DNA of 64,000 bases from Liolophura sinensis (GCF_032854445.1 NC_088300.1:75817966-75881965); one strand, 5' to 3'; numbered from the stretch's first letter, positions 37,601-49,880 are shown. Program-made: numbers and translations. Notes: generated from the letters alone by a model not told the origin.

Positions 37601-40600
37601 AATAGTAGCAGATTTCCTCCATGTCCTCCCATCGTTTACACATGGCACTGTTGTTTGGACGTGCCAAGATGATGTATTCACGGCTTTGTGCGGATTACAT
37701 CAACAATGCATCCCCATGGAAACCCACTAAAATTAGACAGATATTTCCAGCCATATTTTCAGATATTAGTCTTGCCACTGAAAACTTACGATATTCACAG
37801 TGGTAAATCCAGTTGTATGCAAACTAATTTTTCCACAGGGTGCACAGTGTTCAGCAAACAGTCCTATGAGAGCTGGAAACCTTTGAATATTAATGATGTC
37901 CATATATACCCTAACCATACACCAAATACATTGTATACCACATCTCCATTGTGCTAAATATAAATAGATAATGAAAGGCTTATGTCGTGGTCTTGTTTTT
38001 GTCAGATAAAACAGGCTATAGCCCAAGCAGGTCATTACCCCTGAAGATATGCCCTGAAGTTACAATGTGACATACACAGCAGCTTCTAAAGGAGTCCAGA
38101 AAACATTAATTTAGAACCAAGTCGACTATAAATGAGGGGTATGTTGTGAATGCGATTCCCAAATTAGCTTACTGCAGTCAAGACATTTAATTAAGGGCCT
38201 AAAAAAAAACAGCTACATGCCTTCGACTTTTGTTGGCAGTTATGGTAAATGTCTCAAAATTTCACAAGAAGAAGAGCATTTTTAGAGGCAAATAAATTTT
38301 GATGCTAGATTTACACTTTTCCAAAAGGATATCATCCTAGCTTCCAATCAAACCTTAAAAAACCCTTCTAGGAGCAATAGAACTCTAATGATCTTTGGCT
38401 ATATAACAATTTAAACCAATACGAAATTTGGGTTCATTTACATTATGCGATCCCATTTTACTAAGTTTTAAGTCTAACTCTTTTTCCATTACACACTATA
38501 TTAAGTTGTCACAAAAAATCATCTTTCAAGATGAAAATCTTGATGATTTTTTGCAACTATGATTTGTACTTTTTGATCTTATTGTCCCACAAGAAATATT
38601 TATTTATTGCTAACAGTAATTAGCTGAAGTTATGGATCAATACATTGCATCATACATTTTTAACAGTTATATAGTATTAAACTGATTGAAGTTGTTGATT
38701 CTGGCCTACAATGAATCAGTGTTTCCTTACCTAAAACAGCCTGATATACATATAATTGCTTTCAAAGTATAGTACTACAAGCAGCAGAATTTATACAACG
38801 GATATCTGTTCACTACACGTATGATCCAGATGGCCGCCCTATCAACAACTATAGAAGTAATCCTACATTAAATGTACAGGCACAAGTAAATGTACAAACA
38901 AATTACTGGGCCAGGGATATGTGTGGATCAGAATGTCATACATGTACATGTCAGCGCATGTAAAGCCAAGATAAAAACACGTAACTACCATGTAAATATC
39001 AGCCATACATAAGGCCAGAATTTACATGCAACATTCTGGCAAATAACTGCCTCTGAAATGTGATGTGATAAATCATACCAGACAGCCAGAAATGTTGCAA
39101 ACTACCACAATCTTCCAGTTGACATGCTAACAATACTCATTTAGGTGGCCATCTTTGATTTCTCACTAATAACACACAGCTGCCTTGCAGATTGAGATGG
39201 TATTTTGTGTGGAAGTCATGTGCTGACAGTCAATCCATGTGGCCAGTCCATTATGACTTTTTCCACACCAGAAATGTTACCAGAGCTGGAAACCGTGCAT
39301 TCTCTGCTTTCGAAGATAGCCACAAATTCTGTCATGTTTAACTGGCCTCCATAGTATCTGAAATGGATTGTTCTCTTGGATTAATTTGAAGGTAACGATA
39401 TATGTATTCCCACAGAATATCCTAGCTTTTTTTCCAATGTTATGTCACATTCATTAACCAACAATTTGAATTCACACTTGTGCCAGATTAACTTGGTACC
39501 AATTAAAAACCATACTTATTAATTAAGTTATGAAGATACGTCATCAAATTTGTTTATTATTTGACTGTTGCCTCATATTGGTAATATTGTGAGGCTCAGT
39601 TCAGATGCTGCCATGAATGCCTCCAATCACTCCCTGTCGCCAGGACCTCACAGCAACCAGAGCAAGAAATTTAAATACTCTATGTGCTTTATGCCTGTAC
39701 AATAATATGGTGAAGTCCAATATATGTCATCCAAATTTCATTGCAATTACATTCAAATCAGAGAACAACATGTGGGTATTAATAGGGTTCGTAACCTGTT
39801 TTGTTAGATATTTTTTATCTACAGATCTACATGTACGAGTGTGTCTCTTCAACTATATACTGGACACATCAAACGGATGATGATGGAGAAAACTCAACAA
39901 CGACACTCTCCTGACATCATCTGAAGTCTGTCATACAGGCCTGGCCATTCATCAGCTATACGTTTTCAAGGTGAAATTTTTTTTTTTATTTCTCGAGTGA
40001 AGTGACAGTTCTGTCTCCGGTAACCAGGGACAGCCATGAGTGTTCTGAGACGCACTAAGTAAGAGGCCCTACACAGACCACATCTCTCCCCCTTAAGAAA
40101 CATTCCCACCCGGCTGCCAAGTTGGTACCCCCAACATTATCACTGCTGTCAGATTAACAATGGTCGCAATATCCTGCCCTGTTCACTTTCAAAGGAGAAC
40201 TAAATGAGGAGAGCAGTGATCAGTATTCGGTGCGTATACCAAAAGGATCAATCATTCGCTGAGAGCAGGGAACCGATCGAAACGGCCCCCACCTCAAGCT
40301 GCCACAGACTCACTGTCAGCTCTGCAGTTCCAGTAAAAACAAGACTCATTTTTCTTCACCCAGACATCCAAAGACGGAGCTAATCTGGTGCTAGCAATGG
40401 CAGCATTGTGAACTGTCTGAGAAAATCAGGGTGAACCAAGCCTAGAGGGCGAAGGGAAACAACAGCCTTGATAAAGTCATCAGAAGGCAGAATAACGAAG
40501 ACAAGATTCCTGCCAACCTTCCAGCAGCCAGCAATATTTCCACAAGAATATCAGCCTAAAACAGACATTGGTTTCAGCCAAAGTTGGCACTTTATACATG

Positions 40601-43340
40601 TTCATCTTATCTCTGACATCCAGGTGGATCTACATTTGTACGCCACTGAAAAATAATGCATGAAACACTGCCATGAATTTACATTTTATGTCCATTATAC
40701 ATATACTTGTACATGCATAAAAAAAACCAAACATGATCTCAATTTCTACCTTGTCACTGTATTCCAGGTGCAGTTTTAAACTCTCACTATCTTTCAGGAA
40801 ACGTTTTCAGCTTACATATACATATGTATTTTTACAACTATATCATTAACATACTCTTGGTAGTAACAACAAAAGAAAGGTCAATATGAAATTTACTATC
40901 CACAGCTTTTAAATATTTCAATCAAAATACAGTATTCAAGTACAATTTGAACAAACATGAACAACTGATGCAAAAGTCAAGTTTGGACCCCTATTACTGC
41001 CTGCACATATAGCCAGTCCTACATGTATACAGACATACATGTATCAAGGTTAGACAGAATATCTCAATAATGATGTCATTTTAACAGTAAATTATCTTGA
41101 TAAATTTCTGTTCTCCATCAATTCACATTTCATAAATATAAAATCTATATATATTAAACCCAGTGCACCAAATGTTACACCACTTGTGTATGCACATGTA
41201 TGTATCTAAAATATATATTATTCAAAACTGGAATCTAATTGGAAAGCCAATTTTTTGATTCCGTTCTGCCATTCTGAGCGAAAGCAATCAAACTTACAAA
41301 CCCACACAATATATATCCCAAATATGTACACATGTCAGCTCTTAGCAAAACTTTCCAACATCTCAAGTCATCTATATGAGCCAGAAGTGTGATACACTGT
41401 CACCAAGAAGCCTGCCAAGATAATTTGTAAGATGTGTCCAGGAACATTAGCGGCATCAATAAGATGCTCAGACAAACGTTTGAGCTGAGACCTCTTGAAA
41501 TGACCAACCAGACAGAACAGGAAATTGCAGTGAGACACATGGCCCGTCAATGATCTAAGAAATATGGCTCATGAAAGGATAAATTGACTTTTTGTGACGA
41601 CTCCCATGGGTCAATAAAATCTGCCTGATGACCAGGTAGGAAAGGATGGTGTGACTAACACAGCCAGACTTACCTTGTTTAAAGAGAAACATATCACACT
41701 TAACTGCAGGGTTTCTAAAGGAGAGACCCCAATCGGCGCAGCGTCTTTCACCCTCTCTGGAGTGGTAATTTAATTTCGACACTTTCGCCCCAGCTCTGGA
41801 CAAGTAAACCACAAATCAAAGATGGTAGTGTACTGTCCGAATGACCCTGCTCTATCCTGAAGAACATGAAGTACCCCAGAGTTTAGAAGAATCCAGATGA
41901 GAGAAACCATGCTAATACATGTACACCAGCCTACAAGATCAATTTTATTTCATTCAATTCCCAGATATCTTTTTTCATCCTTTTTCACGACTCCCATTTG
42001 CCATTAATTCCAAAGGGAAATACGACAGTCTGGTTTGTTTTTTTTCTTTGTGAACAAAACTGATAGCATCTAAAATAGAAAATGGCCCAGGGACGATTGA
42101 AGAATTGAGGGATACTGTGAAGACAATCAGCAAACAGTAAGACAGTCCGTATGTCTTGTGCATGGTAAACAAAATTACTGTGAGAGCCACTACTGTTCCA
42201 GAACGGTCACACTATGTCCACAACCCAGATACACATCCACATGAGCAGACCAGCTTTAATACTGGGTTAAAATTGAGGGAACTGTGCCAAGAATTGAAGA
42301 GAAGATTCATGTCAACATGTTGACTGAGCCAAGAAGTCATGTAAGCTGTTATATGTTGACCGACAGTCTGGAATTTCAGAACTCTCCCAATAATTCCCAA
42401 GTGACACAGAGACTGACTGGTAACCCTGGATTAGGAAGTAATTAAGCTTGGTGAATCTGGAACTTCAAACAAAAGACAGGTAGATCTACATGTAATTAAC
42501 ACTCCAAGCCCAGGCAGGCAAATTCCTATCATCCTTTTGCTGATATTCTTTGGAAAATACACTTTAATTCAGACAGTGAGCCTGAATAGTCTCTGCCAAA
42601 AAAAAAACCCTTCTTGCAACATTTTGAAGGGACTACAAGAAAATCACATGCAAATGATTGAAAGATTTTAAGCCTTTACTCTTCCTGCAATTTGCCAAGT
42701 TTTTCAATTTTTTTCCATCAAGATCTTTACTTCCAGCAAAACGTCTTATTAACTTGGCCCAAAGGAATGAGTGAAACACATAATTCTACACGGAGTAAAG
42801 AACTATTTTTGACAATTTTTGTTTACTCCTCATCTAATTGCTTGTCCTGTCAAGCAGATCGTGATGTAAAGCTCAACATCTTCAAAGATACTTTAAAAAA
42901 TTAGTCAGGCGTACAACATAGTCATGTAAAAAAAAATGAAAATCTATTTTTATAATAAGTACAAAATTTCATACTTTTTTTAAACTGCAAAAGCAATTAA
43001 GGAAACAATCATATGTGGTTCAGGTGACAACTATAAACTTGTCGTTTTCAAAACGTTATTGTAAAGACAAAAGACAACTATTTGACTACAAAGGTCACTC
43101 AATAAAAACTTTCAGCTCAATATACTCTACGTAAATTTATGATAATACTTATCCTTCTTACTCAGGTAAGTGCTTGGACTAAAAGGTCAAGAGTCAAGAG
43201 AGGTGAGTTCATCTCTGGAGAGATTCATTCACAGTTCTATGGCATCTCTGAAAACTAAGCTGTTCTGACATATCAATGTACGTTAAAGCATACAAATTTC
43301 AGTCTAAGAATATCCAAGGTCAGTTCTCGCCAGATGTATG
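31677..43340. other. Long unique region, one exon-like block, no complete gene
   Basis: About 11.7 kb, the longest repeat-poor part of the window. It holds the exon-like block at 41674-41795 and a possible zero-length splice point at 38730/38731. A loose duplication of about 90 bp is visible at 32117-32235. Blocks near 36.2-36.6 kb and 40.0-40.5 kb are less AT-rich than their surroundings and may be conserved non-coding DNA, but this cannot be judged from one sequence. Confidence 0.5.
41674..41795 (-). CDS. Candidate exon, 122 nt, unknown
   Basis: On the minus strand a T-rich tract ending TTTACTTGTCCAG gives a good acceptor. A frame of 40 codons flanked by split codons then runs to an AAG|GTAAGT donor, a full consensus 5' splice site. 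The encoded segment starts GAKVSKLNYHSR after a split codon and ends CDMFLFKQ. Splice signals are better than for most blocks here, but the peptide composition (Cys, Trp, charged) does not look clearly conserved. It could be an untranslated or long non-coding RNA exon. Its phases (in at 2, out at 1) do not join directly to the neighbouring candidates. Confidence 0.3.
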
Positions 43341-43403
43341 TATGTACAACCGTGTGACAGTTATGTACAACCGTGTGACAGTTATGTACAACCGTGTGAC
43401 AGT
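43341..43403. repeat. 21-bp tandem repeat, three exact copies
   Basis: Three identical, adjacent copies of a 21-bp unit containing ATGTACAACCGTGTGACAGT. Identity of all copies points to recent duplication. Confidence 0.97.
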
Positions 43404-44980
43404 TTAATAAATCATTTTGGCTTCATGCCATATCGGCATTCAAGAAGTTTATAACTACATGTATAGGGTTTACGTATGGCAATTGTTACCATCCCATGAA
43501 TACAGTTAGCTTGAATGCTCTGTTCATTCCAAATCCCTTGGGATAAAAGTGTTTCAGTCGTTTGACAGTTAAAAATGTAAAGTCTTCATTATTTATTTAC
43601 TTGATTGGTGTTTTACACTGGACTTACCACCATAGTATAAATGTTAGAGCAGCATCCAGTTATACATGTACATGTACAAATGCTGACACTGAGTATATCA
43701 CAGGACCATCATGAACTAAAACACCCATACATGTGGGAATGGTGGAAACCCTAGCTCTGTGTCAGTGAGAAGTGTGGGCTGCTCTCAAGTAGGGGTATTA
43801 AGTTGGGAAGTGAGGGATAAGTGGTGTCTCTGTGATCAGTTGTACTAACAAGGGAAGGGTAGTGCAGCTGGCCACACAGGAATCTCACCGATCAGGCATG
43901 TTTGGAGCGGCTTCACTGAAAAGCTTGCCCGACTGCTCTTACAGAGAGACCATAAGCAATTGTGAGGCCAGGAGAGAGAGCTTGCTAATTTATAGTGAGA
44001 GATGTAATAAACCATCTTAAGTGTGATTCACAGCCTGGGCAATTAATCAGGTGGTGTGGGTAATTAACCACCCAGAACACCCAGAGAGAGGCTGGGGAGA
44101 AAAAGAGCATGGATACAGACCTACATATAGAACTAACACAGCTATCCCATAAACACTGCAATGGTCACTCTCTGTAAGCCAGTCAGCCAACTGCAGAAGA
44201 CTATAGCTACCATCTAACATGGAATTTGCAAATAGGACTACATTTGCCAAGCTTCTCCATTTCAGGTACACTGGATATTAGCCACAGGAATTTTGTAAAA
44301 ATTCCATGAAGGGAAAAAATCAACTTACTGGAACATTCGCTGAGAAGAAATTGTACCCAGCGCATTTGAATAATTAAAAGTTCTCAAAACAGTATACCAA
44401 CTGAATATGTAACAGCACGTTCACTGTGTTCAAATGATCATCTTCTAATTGTTATTCATGATCGTTACACAACCACTTGATATATTTTCAGGTTTTCACA
44501 ACTGTGATATGGTGCATCATATGATATGGTAGTTTTTTTAGGACAACTTATCCATCAAAACTGAAAATATTAAAATCATAGTAATATTACTATTACAAAT
44601 TTAATTACTTGAAATTTAAAACTTGAAGACAGATAAAACAGTTACCATAATGCAAAAGCCTCAACCCACACTAGAAAGACTATAATAATGTTACTGCATT
44701 CAAACACACTGTTATTTGCTACAATGTTTTTAACTGAATCGATGGATAACTGAAGATTTTATTGCCACATTTACAGGCTGTAGTGTGCCAGTCTTACCCA
44801 GTTGTTAAAGAACATTTCTAGACATTTCCAGCTCTGGTTTATGCCCTTTATGAAAAATAAACCAAAAGAACATTCAATATTGAAAAATTTGGGTTTAATC
44901 TGTTTTCATGTATGTAAATACACAGCATACAGGAACAGATAAATCCATGTATATACACATCACACAATACACCATTTGAA
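43404..44980. other. Unique stretch with a SINE-tail-like segment
   Basis: About 1.6 kb. The segment 43589-43640 (TTATTTACTTGATTGGTGTT, then TTACACTGGACTTACC) looks like the 3' tail of the family A SINE in minus orientation. The sequence beyond it does not continue into the family body. Otherwise no gene is supported. Confidence 0.5.
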
Positions 44981-45345
44981 CTGCTTCGGTGGCCTAATGT
45001 GCCTCAGAGTCAAGGGACCCCGGGATCAAACCCGGGTTGGGTCATACTAAAGACTTTAAAAATGGGGTACTTACTGTCTTGCTTGGCGCTTAGCACTAAG
45101 ATTTTATAGAGCAAGGAAACATAACTGGTTAGCCAGTCGGTGTTAGTATAATGTGACTGGGTGGGATGTCATGACTGGTGTCTTCGGCAAGATACTTCAG
45201 CAGAATGGACTCACCCTACACAAAAAGACACAATATATGTACACACACCTAGTTGACTCGTCCTCATCATATGGTTGAGAACTTAAGTTAAGAACTTAAG
45301 AGGTTAAGTACAAGGTTAAACCCCAAGCATTCATACATACATATG
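44981..45345 (+). mobile_element. SINE, family B, near full length
   Basis: The element opens with a tRNA-derived head: GCTTCGGTGGCCTAATG as A-box region and GGGATCAAACCCGGG as B-box region. The body has TTGGGTCATACTAAAGACTT, CTTGCTTGGCGCTTAGCAC, GTATAATGTGACTGGGTGGG, ATGTCATGACTGGTGTCTTC and GGCAAGATACTTCAG. It ends with TCATCATATGG and GGTTAAACCCC before a short CATA-type tail. I recall the same block order from a common molluscan SINE whose 3' end reads GCGTTAAACCC. Indels in the last 120 bases show some decay. On the minus strand it sits 14 bases beyond the donor of the exon-like block at 45359-45508. Confidence 0.75.
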
Positions 45346-45358
45346 CCATTCACCTTAC

Positions 45359-45508
45359 AATAGACATGTAGGAATGTGCCCTCTCAGTGGTAGTACTACT
45401 TTCACAATTCTCCTGATAGGCCAGCCAGGACACTCTTACATAATTTTCCTCCCTTGTATGACTGTTTTCTTCTACTAGATAATTAATCTCTTCCTGCAGT
45501 AAAAGGCA
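45359..45508 (-). CDS. Candidate coding exon, 150 nt, phase 0-0, unknown protein
   Basis: This is the best exon-like block in the window. On the minus strand the tract TCTGTCGTCTTTCAG is a strong 3' splice site. It is followed by exactly 50 open codons and an ATT|GTAAGG donor. The peptide begins CLLLQEEINYLVEENSHTR, an acidic, leucine-containing stretch that could form a helix or short coiled coil, and ends in a Ser/Thr-rich part (CESSTTTERAHSYMSI). Both edges are in phase 0, so the exon could be skipped without a frame change. The open frame continues upstream through the acceptor, so frame alone does not prove the boundary. The protein is not recognised. A family B SINE lies just downstream of the donor, which is unusually close for a working splice site. 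Confidence 0.38.
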
Positions 45509-46029
45509 CTGAAAGACGACAGATACATCACAATTACCGCAATCAATATCACACTTATTAATTGGCTTCCTCCTGCATCCATCATGGTCCCACAAACCAA
45601 ACCCACCTGCTCTTCAGCCAGAAATTCCTCCTAGCTCAACAACAAAAACACATCTGCGCTGCTTTATTCCCTCCAGTGGTTTTCTTCTGTCAAAAACAGA
45701 TAGGAGGTGTGAAATTTTCTCCCTGTAAAGGAGCATTCACACCTGGCAGCTGCATGATGCTCACCAGCAAAACATATTGCATCAACTTTATTTCGTTCCA
45801 AAATCTGCACGTTGACCCTAGATTCTTCAGGAAACTTTCGGTATCTATGACAACATGATCAGTTTAAAGCCAGGATGGGATAAAATACATGTAAGAGCGT
45901 TTCTGCATCAATGAATTCCACGACAATTAACTACAATTATACTTCATTATACATCACTACACCATTTCTCCAGATTCTTTATTCTTTAACCATAATGTAT
46001 ACAGTAATCTAAAAACCTTTAAATTTGAC
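45509..46029. other. Unique stretch, no gene seen
   Basis: About 520 bases between the exon-like block and a SINE. Frames on both strands are short and overlapping. Its minus strand would be intron upstream of the 45359-45508 block if that block is real. Confidence 0.5.
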
Positions 46030-46230
46030 TTATTTACTTATATGATAGGTGTTTTACGCTGTACTCAAGAATATTTCACCTATACGACAGCAACCAGCAT
46101 GATGGTGGGAGGAAACCACAGAGAGCCCAAAGATCCACAACTACCTGCAGCTTAATGGCAGGCCTTCCGCCTTATAGACGGAGAGGAAGTCAGCAGGAGC
46201 TGGATTTGAACTCACTGCAACCACATTTAT
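46030..46230 (-). mobile_element. SINE, family A, near full length
   Basis: On the plus strand the element shows, in order, ATAGGTGTTTTACGCTGTAC, TCAAGAATATTTCACCTATA, GATGGTGGGAGGAAACC, AGGCCTTCCGCC, GGAGAGGAAGTCAGCAGGAG and CTGGATTTGAACTCACTGC. Its coding strand is minus, so the last block is the tRNA-like head, with GAGTTCAAATCC as B-box. It is the clearest copy of the family in this orientation. A 62-codon plus-strand frame at 46155 is a by-product. Confidence 0.8.
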
Positions 46231-47493
46231 GCTTATATATAAATCCTTACTTGATGTCTATACAGGGGATAAGTTTCCCGCACACATCCCTTGATGGACT
46301 CATGAATGGCAGTGTTAATGAGATCCCTGTGTCTGCATTATGATTCAGCTGAGAGCCTGACGAGTCATGATTTCACATTAACTAGATCTACTGGCAAAGT
46401 GCAAAAAAACTTGTGACATTAGAGGTTCATGCAATCCAATTCTTGCACAGATAATTGCTGTAGTACATCAGATACAACACTGGTCAATGAATTAATTACA
46501 TCTGCCACACAATCACCAGCCATTTCCACCATTAGTACAGTATATACATGGGCATTTATTTCATTATCACATACTCAAACAACACTTGAAACCTTTCACA
46601 CAGTTTATGGATAAATGGTTAATAAATACAAATAATAAATGAATAAATCACATCATTCACTATTTAAGTGATGAAAACGTTTATACAGATCCTTACCAAC
46701 TGTCTGTGTTATTGTTATAAGATTTACTGGTAGCACTTTTTCTATCAGAACCATTATATCGAGTTCAACTTTGGAAATCTTCTGGCTGCTCAGTTTCAGA
46801 TCTAACACCAAACTTGTCTATTTCACTGTTCACAGAATGAACAAATAACAGTTACAATATGTCCTACACATGAACAATATACATATACCCCTGCATCTGA
46901 GAACTGACAGAACTCATAATAATTTAAAGGTTTCACTGCCACGCCATATTTAACTGATATACAGTATCTTGAAAACTGACAACATTCTTATCAGCTTTGC
47001 ACCCTGTTGATGAATCATTTAACTCCTGCTTAATTCAATGATTTAAGATACTAAGGATGGTAAAGAAGTGCACAAGCATACCTTTCCCATTAGACAAGCA
47101 CAAGTCAGTCCTATGTCATTGCAGTTTTCACACATGAGCTCTGCTGGCATATAATCCAAAACATAAATCACATTTTAGCTTAACAAAGGTAAAGTGGTAT
47201 AACCTGATAAACTGTTGGTATGATTACATTTCGTATTAATCTAGTTAGTAGTTCATTCCGCAGAAAGTCTTCCAGTGTCGATCAGTTTATCTAGCTGTAG
47301 GGCGTGTCACCTCAGGATGAACACCATGTAGTTATTTTGATGAGGAGCTCTGCCATTACAGGCACAATGCTCTGGCTTGTGTTTTGGGGCTCAATCCTGA
47401 GAAATACAAAAAAGCTGCAGCTGCACACACTGATTGGTTTTCCCAAGACATTTTGTAGTCTCTGAAAAAAAAATCATTCAGATATAAATTCTG
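46231..47493. other. Unique stretch, no gene seen
   Basis: About 1.25 kb of AT-rich sequence with only short chance frames. A GTAAGG donor-like site on the minus strand near 46694 has no convincing exon before it. Confidence 0.6.
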
Positions 47494-47600
47494 GGCATCT
47501 AGGTCTCCAGTGACCTAGTGCTTATTGCTCGCATTTCTGAGTAGCTTTTGGCAGGCAATAGACTGCTGGGATTGAAGGAGGGTACATGTTGCTCCAGAAA
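47494..47600 (+). mobile_element. Possible tRNA-like SINE head remnant
   Basis: CAGTGACCTAGTGCTTATTG resembles the A-box region of tRNA-derived SINEs (GTGGCCTAGTGGTTAG-like). A weak B-box-like CTGGGATTGAAGG follows. The body cannot be traced, so this is a low-confidence fossil. Confidence 0.28.
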
Positions 47601-47832
47601 CAGTGCTCTGATGCGAGAATGTATGAAGGTCAGGGGACTGGCTGTATCTGACTATGGCCAAGTTTAATGGGTGATCAGAGGCATTGCAAACACACAGCTG
47701 ACTGTCAGTACAAATGTTGATCCTCTTATTTGCCTTATTATACAGCTAGTTGAATATATTCAACTTTTACTTAAAAACAAATTTCAACACATGACCTGTG
47801 AAAATGGATATACTATAAATGATATGAACAGA

Positions 47833-47911
47833 TAATGCTGGTCGCTGTTGTATAAGTGAAATATTCTTGAATACGGCGTAAAATACCAATCAAATAAATA
47901 AATACATAAAT
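47833..47911 (+). mobile_element. 5'-truncated SINE, family A 3' end
   Basis: Contains ATGCTGGTCGCTGTTGTATA, AGTGAAATATTCTTGAATAC, GGCGTAAAATACCAATC and an (AAATA)n tail. This is the 3' third of the family represented by 62073-62324. The head and middle are absent. The last base of its tail is directly followed by the first unit of the 49-bp array. Confidence 0.75.
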
Positions 47912-48460
47912 CATCCTTAACAAGTGGCTATAAAATTATGTATTATCAGTTATGTAGCCTCATCCTTAACAAGTGGCTCTAACACTATGTTTTGTCAGTT
48001 ATGTAGCCTCATCCTTAACAAGTGGCTGTAACACTATGTTTTGTCAGTTATGTAGCCTCAACCTTAACAAGTGGCTATAAAATTATGTATTATCAGTTAT
48101 GTAGCCTCATCCTTAACAAGTGGCTCTAACACTATGTTTTGTCAGTTATGTAGCCTCATCCTTAACAACTGGCTGTAACACTATGTTTTGTCAGTTATGT
48201 AGCCTCATCCTTAACAAGTGGCTCTAACACTATGTTTTGTCAGTTATGTAGCCTCATCCTTAACAAGTGGCTCTAACACTATGTTTTGGTCAGTTATGTA
48301 GCCTCATCCTTAACAAGTGGCTGTAAAATTATGTATTATCAGTTATGTAGCCTCATCCTTAACAAGTGGCTGTAATGCTATGTTTTGTCAGTTATGTAGC
48401 CTCATCTGTAACAATTATGTAGACTCATCCGTAACAATTGGCTATAACACTATTTTTTGT
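47912..48460. repeat. 49-bp tandem repeat, about 11 units
   Basis: Units contain ATCCTTAACAAGTGGCT, then TAACACTATGTTTTGTCAG, then TTATGTAGCCTC. A variant with ATAAAATTATGTATTATCAG at the centre recurs at about 47929, 48076 and 48325. The first spacing is exactly three units. The last unit is truncated and followed by a diverged copy. The array begins at the tail of the SINE fragment at 47833-47911. Confidence 0.96.
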
Positions 48461-49580
48461 TTCACTTTCACTTTTGTTTTAATGAGCCACATATGGTAAA
48501 TGTATTTCTCCTCTAAAGACTTACATGGGCCACAGAAAGTCAGCATGGAATTTGTATGCCCATTAAAACTTCAGCAGTGTAACCCCTGGTTGGTACATTC
48601 ATGTCCAACAGCCATTATACAGGTGATAATTTGCTGGAATAAGGGTGAGAACGGCTGATTAATTCGTTTTTCACAAGTTGATTGAGCCGTGTTGATGGAT
48701 GCCTGAGAGTTTCAGGTATTACGCATCAGGTACCAGAGCTTAATGTATAATACATTCTAAATAATGTGAGGAAAGCTTTACTGGAGATCAGCCAACTGGA
48801 AATAAATACAGCACTAACAATACATGTTCATAAACATGAGGTGATTACATGCAAATCACTGACTACCAGGATAAAGCCCAGAGAGATTAATGTGGACATG
48901 ATCATTACACATGTCTGCATGTATTGTCTCTCATCACCTATACAAGAACAATATGAGCATGTCACAAGCAGACATTACACAATACTTCATTCCCAGTTTG
49001 TATATATGCACAAGGCCAGGACTTTATTCATTAAATTATCTCAACTATGCCACAAAACAGCTAAAAAAAAACACGATAAATATCCACGCTCAATAAAATT
49101 TGTCATTTTATTGTACAATACACAGTTTCTGAGTTACATCATTAGAATGACAGCATGGCATCTAAGTGCAAAATGATGTCAACATTTTAAATGATGGCAT
49201 GGTAGGCATACTTGACTATCTGTTTAGCACAGCAGTATTCAGACAAAATTATCGACAGCACTTCATTTTCTGGAGAGTTTTTTTTTTTTTTTTGGCAATA
49301 TCCAAACCTGCCCAAAAGCATATTTCTGAAGATAACTGTAATTCTGTTTAATTAGTTTACATCAAATTGCATCAACTGTTATAACTCGCAGATTGACAAA
49401 ACTGACCTTGCTGTAAAGCAACAAGATCATGTTCCAAATGGACATCACTCTGTTGTATCAGTCTACTTCTACAAGAATACCTAAAACCACATGGAGCTGA
49501 AGTAATTTATCAAGAATATTCCAGTATAAACACAAACTTCCCTGTGTTTTATGCTCACCAAGACATCTGAGCAGAATGAA
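48461..49580. other. Unique stretch, no supported gene
   Basis: About 1.1 kb. A 136-codon plus-strand frame at 48766-49176 has no splice or initiation features, an AT-rich random-looking composition and an overlapping frame in another phase. I do not call it. Confidence 0.55.
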
Positions 49581-49880
49581 AGGTTATATAGGACTTGTAT
49601 CTATAACCAAGATAGTGAGGTTATAGGACTCAGTTTATCTATAACCAAGATAGTGAGGTTATAGGACTCAGTTTATCTATAACCAAGATAGTGAGGTTAT
49701 AGGACTCAGTTTATCTATAACCAAGATAGTGAGGTTATAGGACTCAGTTTATCTATAACCAAGATAGTGAGGTTATAGGACTCAGTTTATCTATAACCAA
49801 GATAGTGAGGTTATAGGACTCAGTTTATCTATAACCAAGATAGTGAGGTTATAGGACTCAGTTTATCTATAACCAAGATA
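49581..49880. repeat. 38-bp hairpin tandem repeat, eight units
   Basis: The unit contains GGTTATAGGACTCAGTTTAT followed by CTATAACCAAGATAGTGA. GGTTATAG and CTATAACC are perfect 8-base inverted repeats around a 12-base loop, so every unit can fold. The first unit is diverged and the next seven are near-identical. Diverged segments sharing ACCAAGA, CAGATA and TGAGGTCACAGGACT continue to about 50070, which suggests an older, longer parent repeat. Confidence 0.95.

Noticed and set aside
44300-44345. Minus-strand acceptor TTTCTTCTCAG followed 11 bases later by a CCA|GTAAGT donor
   Set aside because: An 11-nt exon with no supporting frame or neighbour is more likely a chance pairing of splice-like motifs.
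47912-49880. CRISPR-like look of the 49-bp and 38-bp direct repeats
   Set aside because: Units are head-to-tail without unique spacers, no cas genes are present, and the setting is a eukaryotic genome with SINEs.
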